64,000 nucleotides of DNA. Origin: Limnohabitans sp. Rim8. GTDB lineage: Bacteria; Pseudomonadota; Gammaproteobacteria; Burkholderiales; Burkholderiaceae_C. Every line of letters begins with the position of its first letter. Within the stretch, counting starts at the first letter, position 1. The notes below the pieces were generated by a model. It worked only from the letters and a program-made list of their open reading frames with translations. It was not told the DNA's origin and made no database searches. The stretch covers positions 39,240-103,239 of the forward strand of contig CAMDFK010000009.1 of assembly GCA_945897465.1 (NCBI GenBank), given 5' to 3'. Made by a program: the position numbers and the translations under genes. Below are positions 7,986-15,624 of this stretch, piece by piece.

Positions 7986-8782
7986 GCCCGCCATGAGGGT
8001 GTCCTTTTATCGATGAAAGCCTGCACGCCCTCTTGTGCCACCTCGTGCACCATGTTGCAGGCCATGGTTTGACCTGCCAGCTGGTAAGCCGCTTCGATGC
8101 CCATTTCGCGCTGTTGGTAAAACAAAGCCTTGCCCACCCGCACCGCCTCACGCGGTTTGGCCAGGATGGCACTGACCAAATCATCGACCTGCACATCCAC
8201 TTCGGCCGCCGCGCACACGCGGTTGACCAGCCCGCGGCTTTGGGCCTCGGCCGCTGAAATGAAGCCCCCCGTCAGCAGCATCTCCATGGCCTGCTTGGCG
8301 TGCATATTGCGCACCAGCGGCACACTGGGCGTGGCACAAAACAAACCCACATCGATGCCGTTCACACCAAAGGTGGCGCTGTCGACCGACACCGCCAAAT
8401 CGCACTGTGCCACCAATTGGCAACCCGCCGCCGTAGCCAAGCCCTGCACCCGGGCGATCACAGGCACAGGCAGCTTTTGAATCGTCATCATCATGCGGCT
8501 GCAATGGGCAAAAAGCTGCTGGTAATAAGCCAGCTCGGGCCGGGCCCGCATTTCCTTGAGGTTATGCCCAGCGCAAAAGGCCTTGCCCGCCGCGCCCAGC
8601 ACCAGCACACGGGCCTGCTCGTCTTGCGCAATCGCGTTCAAGGCTTCTTGCAGTGCAGTCAGCATCGCCTCGCTCAAGGAGTTGAAGCTGGCGGGGCTGT
8701 TGAGCGTCAAGCGGTGCACACCACGCGCATCGCGCTCGTGCAGCAGCAGATCGGGGGTGTTGGGGGTGTTTGAATCGGTCAT
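7982..8782 (-). CDS. enoyl-CoA hydratase/isomerase family protein
   Basis: Crotonase-fold protein of 266 residues; the family hydrates 2-enoyl-CoA or carries out related acyl-CoA chemistry. The oxyanion-hole motif LGAAGKAFCAGHNLKEM lies near residue 65, and QLVAQCDLAVSVDSATFG follows. The second active-site region reads GIDVGLFCATPSVPLVR, lacking the usual catalytic Glu pair, so it may not be a standard hydratase; it resembles the ECHDC3-like group. It is coupled to the MscS gene by an ATGA overlap, an unexplained pairing. Fatty acid function is by family only. Confidence 0.88.
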   Translation of the reverse strand: MTDSNTPNTPDLLLHERDARGVHRLTLNSPASFNSLSEAMLTALQEALNAIAQDEQARVLVLGAAGKAFCAGHNLKEMRARPELAYYQQLFAHCSRMMMTIQKLPVPVIARVQGLATAAGCQLVAQCDLAVSVDSATFGVNGIDVGLFCATPSVPLVRNMHAKQAMEMLLTGGFISAAEAQSRGLVNRVCAAAEVDVQVDDLVSAILAKPREAVRVGKALFYQQREMGIEAAYQLAGQTMACNMVHEVAQEGVQAFIDKRTPSWRA

Positions 8783-8818
8783 GGCATCGATTGTGCCAAA
8801 CCCTCACCAGCAGAGGTT

Positions 8819-9772
8819 TTAAACGTCGGCCAGCACGCGCAAGTGCGCTTCCACACTGCGCCCCAGCGCACTCAGGTTGTAGCCACCTTCCAGGCAACTC
8901 ACGATGCGCCCCTTGGCGTGGCGCAGCGCCACCTCTTTGATGCGCTGGGTGATCCAGGCGTAGTCCTGCTCCACCAGACCCATTTGGCCCATGTCGTCTT
9001 CGCGGTGGGCGTCAAAACCCGCGCTGATGAAAATCAGCTCTGGCTTGTGCGCCTCCAGGCGCGGCAACCACATCATGTCCACCAACTCGCGGATGTCCAT
9101 GCCCCGGGTGTAGGCCGGCACCGGCAAATTGACCAAGTTGGCCGCAGTCGATGTGGAGCCGCCTTCCGGATAAAAAGGGTGCTGAAAAAAGCTCACCATC
9201 AAGATGCGCTCGTCGCCCGCCACGATGTCCTCGGTGCCATTGCCGTGGTGCACATCAAAGTCCACGATCGCTACCCGCTTGAGCCCATGGCGCTCCAGCG
9301 CGTACTTGGCAGCGATGGCCACGTTGTTGAAAAAACAAAAACCCATGGCCTTGTCGCGGCAAGCGTGGTGACCGGGCGGACGCACAGCACAAAAGGCATT
9401 TTCCAGTTCGCCCGCCAGCACGGCGTCGGTCGCATCGAGCGCAGCGCCTGCCGCGACCAATGCTGCGTCCCAGGTGTGGGCGTTGATCATGGTGTCCGGG
9501 TCCAAGCTGGTATGGGTGGGACCGCCCGCGGCCATGTCTTCGCGCAAGGCATCGCCCAAACCACGCAAGGCCGCCACATGCATGCGGCCATGGGCCAGTT
9601 CGATGTCGGCCAACGAAGCGGGGCTGGCCTCTCGCCTTTGCAGAGCCATATCCACCCCGCTGATCAGCAAGCGGTCTTCGATGGCCCCCAAGCGCTCTGG
9701 ACACTCGGGATGACCCGCGCCCATCTCGTGCTTCCAACAAGAAGGATGGGTGAAATAACCTGTCGCGCCCAT
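8819..9772 (-). CDS. histone deacetylase family protein (acetylpolyamine/acetyl-lysine deacetylase)
   Basis: Zinc-dependent amidohydrolase of the HDAC superfamily, 317 residues. Landmarks: GHPECPERL near residue 20, AVRPPGHHA (the active-site His pair), GFCFFNNVAIAA, DFDVHHGNGTEDI with the zinc-binding Asp and His, and ISAGFDAHREDDMG with the second Asp ligand. The start at 9772 gives the usual MGATGYFTHPSC; an ATG at 9793 is less likely. It lies 36 bp upstream of the hydratase on the same strand and is divergent from the transglycosylase. The substrate (acetylated polyamine, protein lysine or small amide) is unknown. Confidence 0.93.
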   Translation of the reverse strand: MGATGYFTHPSCWKHEMGAGHPECPERLGAIEDRLLISGVDMALQRREASPASLADIELAHGRMHVAALRGLGDALREDMAAGGPTHTSLDPDTMINAHTWDAALVAAGAALDATDAVLAGELENAFCAVRPPGHHACRDKAMGFCFFNNVAIAAKYALERHGLKRVAIVDFDVHHGNGTEDIVAGDERILMVSFFQHPFYPEGGSTSTAANLVNLPVPAYTRGMDIRELVDMMWLPRLEAHKPELIFISAGFDAHREDDMGQMGLVEQDYAWITQRIKEVALRHAKGRIVSCLEGGYNLSALGRSVEAHLRVLADV

Positions 9773-9883
9773 GAATGTGTCTTCCCGATGCATCACAACC
9801 AACGAGGCTGTTGTTTTTGAAGAATTGACCAAATTTTCAGGGTTCCAGCTTAGCACGGGCACCCGCGCCCGGCGTTTAAACTC

Positions 9884-11140
9884 ATGGCAATGCATGTGAT
9901 CAAAATCCATCCCAAGCCCAGCCTACGCAAACGCATAAAGGGCTTGGCCTCCATGGTTCTGGCGCTGGCTCTGAGCGCTCTGACCGCATGGGCCGCGGCC
10001 ATCACACCCGTTCACGCTCAAACGGCCCCAGGCGCTGAGCCCCAACAGGCCAAGAGGGCAGCCAAACCCAAGGCACAACCTGCCCAAGCCGCCCAAGCCA
10101 AGAAGCCGCAGCACAAAAAAAAAGCGGCCCCTAAAAAACAGGCGCTCCGCCCTGCTCGCCAGGCCGCGGTGACGGGCATGCCACTGGCCAGCACCGCGCA
10201 AACCCAGGCCTGGGTGCAAGATGCCGCACAGCGCCTGCAACTGGACCCGATCTGGGTCCAAAACACCTTGGTACAGGCGCAGCGCCTGCCCTCGGTCGAG
10301 CGCCTCGTGCTGCCCCCCAGCAGCCCCACCGCCAAAAATTGGGCCGCCTACCGCGCCCGTTTCATTGAACCCATCCGAATCCAGGCGGGCCTGCGCTTTT
10401 GGCAAAACCACCGCAACGCTTTAGAGCGGGCCGAGCGTGAATACGGCGTGCCCGCCGCGGTGATCGTCGGCATCATCGGGGTGGAAACTTTATACGGTCA
10501 AAACACCGGCAACTTCCGCATTCTTGACGCCCTGGCCACACTGGCCTTCCACTTCCCAAGTGCCCACCCCCGAGCCGCTGCACGCCAAGCCTTTTTCCAA
10601 AGCGAGCTTGAGCAATTTTTGTTGCTCACCTCACGCAGCGGGGCCGACCCTCTCAACATCCGAGGAAGCTACGCCGGGGCCATGGGCCTGCCGCAATTCA
10701 TGCCGTCAAGCTGGGCCAAATTTGCCGTGGACTTTGATGGGGACGGACGCATCGACCTGTTTGGCAGCCCCACCGACGCCATCGGCTCGGTGGCCAATTA
10801 CTTCAAGGCCTATGACTGGCGCCCCGGCATGCCCACGCATTACCCGGTCACCCTGACACCGGGCCAATCCAATATGGACAGCCTGCTCGCCCCCGACATC
10901 CTGCCCACCTTCAGCGTGGCCAGCTTTGTGAGCCAGGGTGCGGCCCTGTCAGGGGCCGCGCTGCAGCACCCAGGCCCACTGGCCTTGATCGAACTGCTCA
11001 ACGGGCCCGATGCCCCCAGCTATGTGGCCGGCACGGAGAATTTCTATGCCATCACACGCTACAACTGGTCCAGCTACTACGCCATGGCGGTGATTGATCT
11101 GGCCGAGGCATTGGCGCAGGAAATGCAAGGCAAGCCATGA
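9884..11140 (+). CDS. lytic murein transglycosylase, MltB-like
   Basis: Cleaves peptidoglycan glycan strands with formation of 1,6-anhydro-muramic acid. The 418-residue protein has a basic N-terminus and hydrophobic signal ending near TPVHAQ, with no lipobox, then a Lys/Ala/Pro/Gln-rich linker (residues about 45-95) and the SLT_2 domain. The catalytic Glu is in IIGVETLYGQNTG near residue 205; AMGLPQFMPSSW and DFDGDGRIDLFGSPTDAIGS are family signatures. Its stop overlaps the start of the TIGR02450 gene (ATGA). It is probably periplasmic and soluble or membrane-anchored by an uncleaved signal. Confidence 0.93.
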   Translation: MAMHVIKIHPKPSLRKRIKGLASMVLALALSALTAWAAAITPVHAQTAPGAEPQQAKRAAKPKAQPAQAAQAKKPQHKKKAAPKKQALRPARQAAVTGMPLASTAQTQAWVQDAAQRLQLDPIWVQNTLVQAQRLPSVERLVLPPSSPTAKNWAAYRARFIEPIRIQAGLRFWQNHRNALERAEREYGVPAAVIVGIIGVETLYGQNTGNFRILDALATLAFHFPSAHPRAAARQAFFQSELEQFLLLTSRSGADPLNIRGSYAGAMGLPQFMPSSWAKFAVDFDGDGRIDLFGSPTDAIGSVANYFKAYDWRPGMPTHYPVTLTPGQSNMDSLLAPDILPTFSVASFVSQGAALSGAALQHPGPLALIELLNGPDAPSYVAGTENFYAITRYNWSSYYAMAVIDLAEALAQEMQGKP

Positions 11141-11358
11141 ACCCGCTGAACCCTAAAAAATTGCTGCTGACCAAATGGACCGCGGTCAAACCCGTGGCCA
11201 AACAAAAGCACTTTTTGGTCAGCCGGGTGATTCAACCCGATGAGCCCACCGACCCGATTGAGTTGGTGGAAATCGAGGCGGTTTTCTCAAAGGCTACGCA
11301 GGTCGTTGCCTGGCGGGATCTGCAGGACGACAGCGTGTGGCGGCAGGGTTGGGTTTGA
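11137..11358 (+). CDS. TIGR02450 family Trp-rich small protein, copy 1 (full length)
   Basis: A 73-residue protein of unknown function matching the small Trp-rich family (TIGR02450/DUF2389): LTKWTAVKPVAKQKHFLVSR, then IEAVFSKATQVVAWRDLQDD and the terminal WRQGWV. It is translationally coupled to the transglycosylase by an ATGA overlap, so it looks like the native copy. Two further copies, with different 5' ends, lie at 12523 and 14130. About 115 bp downstream of the stop is also repeated after copy 3. Confidence 0.88.
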   Translation: MNPLNPKKLLLTKWTAVKPVAKQKHFLVSRVIQPDEPTDPIELVEIEAVFSKATQVVAWRDLQDDSVWRQGWV

Positions 11359-11475
11359 GTTTGGTTTCACACTACAGCTGCACAGGGCATCAAACCAACA
11401 CTCGCATGTGCACAAAACGCTTTTGCTCAAGCGTGTAGCCCTCAGTTTCCTATGTCTTGAAGTCAGATCCACCTC
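11359..11475 (+). repeat. direct repeat following TIGR02450 copy 1
   Basis: The sequence after the stop of copy 1 (from AGTTTGGTTTCACAC to about TTGAAGTCAGA) is nearly identical to that after copy 3 (14367-14483). It does not follow copy 2. It contains a small hairpin CGCTT...AAGCG and no coding potential. Together with the gene it forms a direct repeat of about 300 bp flanking both cargo genes. Confidence 0.85.
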
Positions 11476-11500
11476 GGTGCTAAACGAGTATGACAAGCGG

Positions 11501-12250
11501 CTATTTTCTGAATTCCTTCAAAAAGCTCCCAACCGCATTCCTAGCTATTGATTCGAAAGCAGTATCATGGCCTTGACCAGGCAGTACCAGCTGCTTTGCA
11601 TTCGAACGACGCGACCAGAAAGGTCGCTCGGCACATTGCAAGTTGGGACGGTCAGGCCTGATAAACCAAGGGTCTAATTCCCAGTTGATCGCCAACACCG
11701 GTGTGGCCAGTTGCGCCCTGATACCTCCGGGGATCCTGCATATAAAACCCGAAATAATAATGCCCTTGAAACCAATCTCCGGTGTCAGGTAAGCGCCCAT
11801 GCCGCCTTCGCTGTGGCCAATCAAAAAAATGTTGTCTTGATCCGCCCATGTCTGCTCCCGAACCCGTGCCATCGCATAGGACGCCTCGGCAGGGCGCAGT
11901 TCACGAACTGGAATCTTGCCCAAATTGGTTGTGTGTGTCGTGGAGTCGCAGTTCTTGGACCGCCCAGGTATGGCCAGTGAATCGGGCAACACCACAATGA
12001 ATCCCTGAGATTTCAGGTGATCCGCCCACCTTCGCGCATGCATATTAATACCGCCGCAACCATGCAGAAAGATCACGACCGGCTGAGGAGCATCTACTTT
12101 CACATCGATCACACGCTTGGGTAAAAAGTTTGAGGGAACGTAAACCACTGCACTCTCCCAGGCCTTGGACACATCAAAGCCTTGCACCATAGTGGCTTTC
12201 GCGGAGACCGTTGCGAACGTCCAGAGTAAAAGGAAAATCTTCAAATACAT
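11501..12250 (-). CDS. exported alpha/beta hydrolase (dienelactone hydrolase-like)
   Basis: Probable periplasmic esterase or hydrolase of 249 residues. A signal peptide (MYLKIFLLLWTFATVSAKA) is followed by an alpha/beta hydrolase core: HGCGGINMHARRWADHL gives the oxyanion region, LIGHSEGGMGAYL carries the nucleophile Ser (about residue 146), and the Asp in INWELDPW and His in LPGQGHDTAF complete the triad. It is transcribed against its neighbours between TIGR02450 copies 1 and 2. Base composition is lower in G+C than the flanking core genes, suggesting transfer. Substrate unknown. Confidence 0.8.
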   Translation of the reverse strand: MYLKIFLLLWTFATVSAKATMVQGFDVSKAWESAVVYVPSNFLPKRVIDVKVDAPQPVVIFLHGCGGINMHARRWADHLKSQGFIVVLPDSLAIPGRSKNCDSTTHTTNLGKIPVRELRPAEASYAMARVREQTWADQDNIFLIGHSEGGMGAYLTPEIGFKGIIISGFICRIPGGIRAQLATPVLAINWELDPWFIRPDRPNLQCAERPFWSRRSNAKQLVLPGQGHDTAFESIARNAVGSFLKEFRK

Positions 12251-12522
12251 AGTCGACCTTTTTGCGGCTTATTGCCCAAGCTTACAGAAATGAGAAATCG
12301 ATGGTTCAATACCCATTTGCCTTGACCAATGAATTTAAGCTTGTAACGTACTCTTGAGCAGCATCTGTTTTTACTTGTGCACGCCAGGTCTGCACCCGGT
12401 TTTACCCTGAAATTTCGCCAAAACTTGCAACACTTTTTAATGCGGATTTTGATGTTCACGCTCTAACTCATGTGGGCTGATTGGTGAATACGATACACAC
12501 CCGCTTGATCATGCTTGTATCG
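12251..12522. other. spacer between hydrolase and TIGR02450 copy 2
   Basis: AT-richer than the core genome and without a convincing gene. It should hold the promoter of the hydrolase on the minus strand. The in-frame extension upstream of copy 2 (from a TTG at 12481) shows no family resemblance, so it is read as spacer. Confidence 0.4.
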
Positions 12523-12720
12523 ATGAAGTTGACCAAATGGACCGCGGTCAAACCCGTGGCCAAGCAAAAACACTTTTTGGTCAGCCGGGTGATCCAGCCC
12601 GAAGAGCCCACGGACCCGATTGAATTGGTGGAAATCGAGGCGGTGTTTTCAAAGGCCACGCAGGTCGTTGCCTGGCGGGGACTGCAGGACGACAGCGTGT
12701 GGCGGCAGGGTTGGGTTTGA
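12523..12720 (+). CDS. TIGR02450 family protein, copy 2 (new 5' end)
   Basis: 65 residues starting MKLTKWTAVKPVAKQ; homology with copy 1 begins at the Leu-Thr-Lys-Trp codons and runs to the stop. Over 189 bp the copies differ at about a dozen bases, mostly synonymous (the two amino-acid changes seen are Asp to Glu and Asp to Gly). No Shine-Dalgarno is obvious, and a TTG at 12481 is an alternative start. The mostly synonymous drift argues for divergence under selection, or for acquisition from a related strain. Sequence downstream differs from copies 1 and 3. Confidence 0.65.
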   Translation: MKLTKWTAVKPVAKQKHFLVSRVIQPEEPTDPIELVEIEAVFSKATQVVAWRGLQDDSVWRQGWV

Positions 12721-12868
12721 TGAAGCAGGTTAATAGAATACGTAAGCCATACAAAGTATGTATTGATGTAAGAGTAACTCCAAGCCGATTGCAGCGGAAA
12801 TCCATAGGTTAATTAATAAAACTCAGCATCGAAGACAATTGAGTTGAGCCTTGGGGCATACGTGCGAA

Positions 12869-14077
12869 TTACCATTGTCCAAAAAAGTTAAATATATCCC
12901 TAACGGAAGAGTCATCCGTTGAAATGACAACCATCACTTTTTCGCTATTTGGGTCTATCCCTATTCTCTGACCGTTTGCTCCAACCATGTATATAGCCTT
13001 TGGTTTTTTATGATTTTCGGTCCAAAAACCAAATCCGTATCCACCAAAATTAGAACCGGAATAAAAATTTGAACCATGAGCAGATGACTTATTTTTTATT
13101 TGAGTTTTAGTAGCATCTCTTATGTATCTGGATAAACATGAATCAGTTTTATCATTTATCTTGTTTAGAATAAACTGTGCCAGTCTTCCCCAATCAATCA
13201 AACTAGCATGAAAGGAAGTGGAGGTATGTGTATAGCCATGCTCATCATGTACCCAATAGACTGGATTTTCAAATCCAACCAAGGGCGCCAAGCCGCTATT
13301 GAATATTTTAAAAAATCCGTCAGGACTTTGGCCGCTTAAAACTAAGCTCAGCGCAGCATAGTCTGTGTTTTTATAAGAAAACTCAACACCACTCTGCACC
13401 GACTCTCCTGAACTACTATTTAAAAGCTGCCTTCCCCCATGATCTTTTATCAGTGTGGGAATACTTTTGTAGCCCGCATAGTTTGAGTTCCCTATGTTTT
13501 CTCCTCCAACAGGCCATCCACCCATTGAAAGTGTGCCTCTGTTACCCCCACTTGACATTGTCAACAGCTGCCGAATAGTCGCATCGCCCTGAACGGAGCC
13601 ACTCAAGAGATTATTCAGACTGGAGGATTTGACATCCAAATTTATATTTGAATTTTCACATACGGCTTGACCAACTGTAAGTGATGCAATTGACTTAGTC
13701 ATAGAGAAGCCTGCAAATGCGGTTTGCGAATTCACCGAACCTTTGTAGCGCTCATAAAGAATTTTATTTTTCTCAATAAGCATCATAGCAATAATTGGGT
13801 TGGCATCAAATATCGTATCAGCTTTAGACGACAATATTCTCCCGAAGAATCCGCGATCACCCGTTACTCTTTCAAACGAATAAGGAAGCATAGCTGGTTC
13901 GCTCTTATAAATTCGCTTATACATCCAGAGACTGTCAACACAACTAACTCCAGCACAAAAATTCTTAATCCCATGTGGTTGCGCCCCTTCTGCTGGCAAA
14001 GGTCTTTGGGCAAATGAATTATGAGTTGACAATAGAAATACAACGACCAGCATAATGAGAGCACTGTTCTTTTTCAT
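12869..14077 (-). CDS. exported serine hydrolase, beta-lactamase class C-like
   Basis: 402-residue penicillin-binding-protein-like serine hydrolase. Signal peptide MKKNSALIMLVVVFLLSTHNSFA; catalytic SxxK in AGFSMTKSIASL near residue 128; the YxN element is FSYKNTDY near residue 230; the third motif is GANGQ instead of KTG, more like esterase/6-aminohexanoate-dimer-hydrolase relatives than true AmpC. The start at 14077 has GAGGTGATT. The gene is conspicuously AT-rich against its neighbours and sits between TIGR02450 copies 2 and 3, so transfer is likely. There is no evidence that it confers antibiotic resistance. Confidence 0.85.
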   Translation of the reverse strand: MKKNSALIMLVVVFLLSTHNSFAQRPLPAEGAQPHGIKNFCAGVSCVDSLWMYKRIYKSEPAMLPYSFERVTGDRGFFGRILSSKADTIFDANPIIAMMLIEKNKILYERYKGSVNSQTAFAGFSMTKSIASLTVGQAVCENSNINLDVKSSSLNNLLSGSVQGDATIRQLLTMSSGGNRGTLSMGGWPVGGENIGNSNYAGYKSIPTLIKDHGGRQLLNSSSGESVQSGVEFSYKNTDYAALSLVLSGQSPDGFFKIFNSGLAPLVGFENPVYWVHDEHGYTHTSTSFHASLIDWGRLAQFILNKINDKTDSCLSRYIRDATKTQIKNKSSAHGSNFYSGSNFGGYGFGFWTENHKKPKAIYMVGANGQRIGIDPNSEKVMVVISTDDSSVRDIFNFFGQW

Positions 14078-14129
14078 TAATCACCTCATGGAAAAATATT
14101 TTTCAGTTTAGAATAAAATTTAGAGAACA

Positions 14130-14366
14130 ATGATATTGATGCCAAAATGCCTCTGTAATGTTTATCGCATATTAGAGAATTATAGAACTGCAGTCAAGCC
14201 CGTGGCCAAGCAAAAGCACTATTTGGTCAGCCGGGTGATTCAACCCGTTGAGCCCACCGACCCGATTGAATGGGTAGAAATCGAGGCGGTGTTTTCAAAG
14301 GCCACTCAAGTCATTGCCTGGCGGGATCTGCAGGACGACAGCGTGTGGCGGCAGGGTTGGGTTTGA
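14130..14366 (+). pseudogene. TIGR02450 family protein, copy 3 (5'-truncated)
   Basis: Homology to copies 1 and 2 begins at the codons for VKPVAKQKH and runs through WRQGWV and the stop; the first dozen residues (LTKWTA) are replaced by unrelated AT-rich sequence. An open frame from 14130 would give 78 residues with a foreign N-terminus. Whether it is expressed is unclear, so it is called a 5'-truncated copy. Protein changes against copy 1 include Phe to Tyr and Leu to Trp. The 115 bp after the stop repeats that after copy 1. Confidence 0.6.
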
Positions 14367-14679
14367 GTTTGGTTTCACACTACAGCCGCACAGGGCATCA
14401 AACCAACACTCGCATGTGCACAAAACGCTTTTGTTCAAGCGTGTAGCCCACAGTTTCCTATGTATTGAAGTCAGACCTGCCGCTTGAGTGTCTGGTAATG
14501 CTTTCCCCAAGACGAGTCGGAACATCGTTGCACGCATTGAGACTGTCAATTAAGACGTACCTGCGTATGTGCAAAAAAGCCTTGTATTTTTAGGGTCAAG
14601 AGGAGTAGAAAGTCACTTGTGAGCTTCTCACATCCCTCACAACCCTTGCAACTACTGACAAAACCCAAAGGAGTAAGTC
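14367..14679. other. intergenic: second copy of the 115-bp repeat, then leader of the next gene
   Basis: 14367-14483 repeats 11359-11475. The rest holds no recognisable gene and ends with the strong ribosome-binding site AAAGGAG 6 bp before the ATG at 14680. The composition is AT-richer than the core genome, as in the whole 11.4-15.3 kb stretch. Confidence 0.6.
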
Positions 14680-15291
14680 ATGGCAGTCATCTCTCGCAGA
14701 ATCATCATCCCAGTACATGGCAAAGCGGACGCGGCATTGGTGCAAGCCAAAAGCCTGGCTGAACAAGCGAGTCAAGCAGGTACAAAAACGCGACTTTTAA
14801 AAGTCATCATGGGCGCAGACGCTGGAAACATAGAGATGTTTGTGAGGTTTGAAAGTTTTCAAGATGGGATTGCAGGCTTTCAAAATTTGGCAACGTCTGT
14901 AGGAGTGAACAACGCACGCACTAAATTAGAAGGGACAAATGTTCATTCGATTTCTGGACCCTACGTTTACAGAACTGTTTTCGGAGAACCAACTACACAA
15001 CCAATTTTGGTACAGCGTCAATACCAAATTTCACGAGCCAATTTGCAAGCCGCAATCGCTTTGCTGCCCGAAGTCAAAGCTGCATTCAGTGAGAAAACCG
15101 GTATGACCGCAGTTGTTCCGGTGTTTTCACCCGAGATGGACAGGCTCATCATCACCTACTACATGGACTCCATGGCTGAATTGGGTAAGGAGCTGGATGA
15201 AAGCGCCATGTCACCTGCTTTCCAAACCGTTGTTGCCAAAGCTGCTCAATTGGGTACGCTTATAACTGGAAGGGTTTTGGCGGTCGTTTAA
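14680..15291 (+). CDS. unknown two-lobed protein, possible dimeric alpha/beta-barrel fold
   Basis: 203 residues, no signal peptide or membrane segment. Two halves of about 100 residues look like repeats of one small alpha/beta unit: each begins with a basic beta-strand (RRIIIPVHGK; LVQRQYQISR), then an Ala/Leu helix, then a beta-strand ending in an acidic or Phe/Tyr-rich loop (EMFVRFESFQDG; LIITYYMDSMAEL). This resembles NIPSNAP/ABM-like ferredoxin folds, but I do not recognise a family. The start is well supported by AAAGGAG. The codon and base use is unlike the core genes, consistent with transfer. A perfect 11-bp stem follows the stop. Confidence 0.65.
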   Translation: MAVISRRIIIPVHGKADAALVQAKSLAEQASQAGTKTRLLKVIMGADAGNIEMFVRFESFQDGIAGFQNLATSVGVNNARTKLEGTNVHSISGPYVYRTVFGEPTTQPILVQRQYQISRANLQAAIALLPEVKAAFSEKTGMTAVVPVFSPEMDRLIITYYMDSMAELGKELDESAMSPAFQTVVAKAAQLGTLITGRVLAVV

Positions 15292-15296
15292 AAGAA

Positions 15297-15332
15297 GAGA
15301 CAGAACACCAAAGTTATTTGATGTTCTGTCTC
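15297..15332 (+). terminator. stem-loop after the two-lobed protein gene
   Basis: Perfect 11-bp stem GAGACAGAACA / TGTTCTGTCTC (15297-15307 with 15322-15332), 14-nt loop, six bases past the stop. No T-tract follows, so it may protect the 3' end rather than terminate. Confidence 0.5.
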
Positions 15333-15624
15333 GATGAAATCAATTTGAAACGGTAGCCTCTTCGCTGCCGTCCCACACACATGTCACTTTCGCAAGCGTT
15401 CTCGCAGCATTTTTTTGAAGCAGCTTTTATCTGAGCATCGAGTTAGCCTGCTTCCACCGCCTGATTGATCAACGCCAAAGTGGTGCGGGGGGTGATACCC
15501 AGGCGGGGCCGTTCATGATCTAGCTCAGTTATATTCTTTGCAATGATTCGCTCAAAAGCGTCAGGTCATGGTCATGGCCATGGCTCCATCCGATTGACTT
15601 CCAAGCATTCCGAGGAAATTCAAC
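15333..15624. other. intergenic with a short minus-strand ORF remnant
   Basis: Contains no complete gene. On the minus strand, about 15446-15562 reads as an open 39-residue tail ending RPRLGITPRTTLALINQ plus AVEAG and a stop, preceded by an in-frame stop. This could be the 3' remnant of a lost gene, but the family is not recognised. GAGGAAATT precedes the DUF1800 start. Confidence 0.3.

Noticed and set aside
12869-14077. Antibiotic-resistance beta-lactamase
   Set aside because: SxxK is present but KTG is replaced by GANGQ; esterase-like relatives are equally likely, so resistance is not claimed.
11359-14483. Integron-type cassette array as an explanation for repeated TIGR02450 segments
   Set aside because: No attC-like GTTRRRY/RYYYAAC ends or integrase seen, and the repeats are coding sequence longer than usual attC sites.
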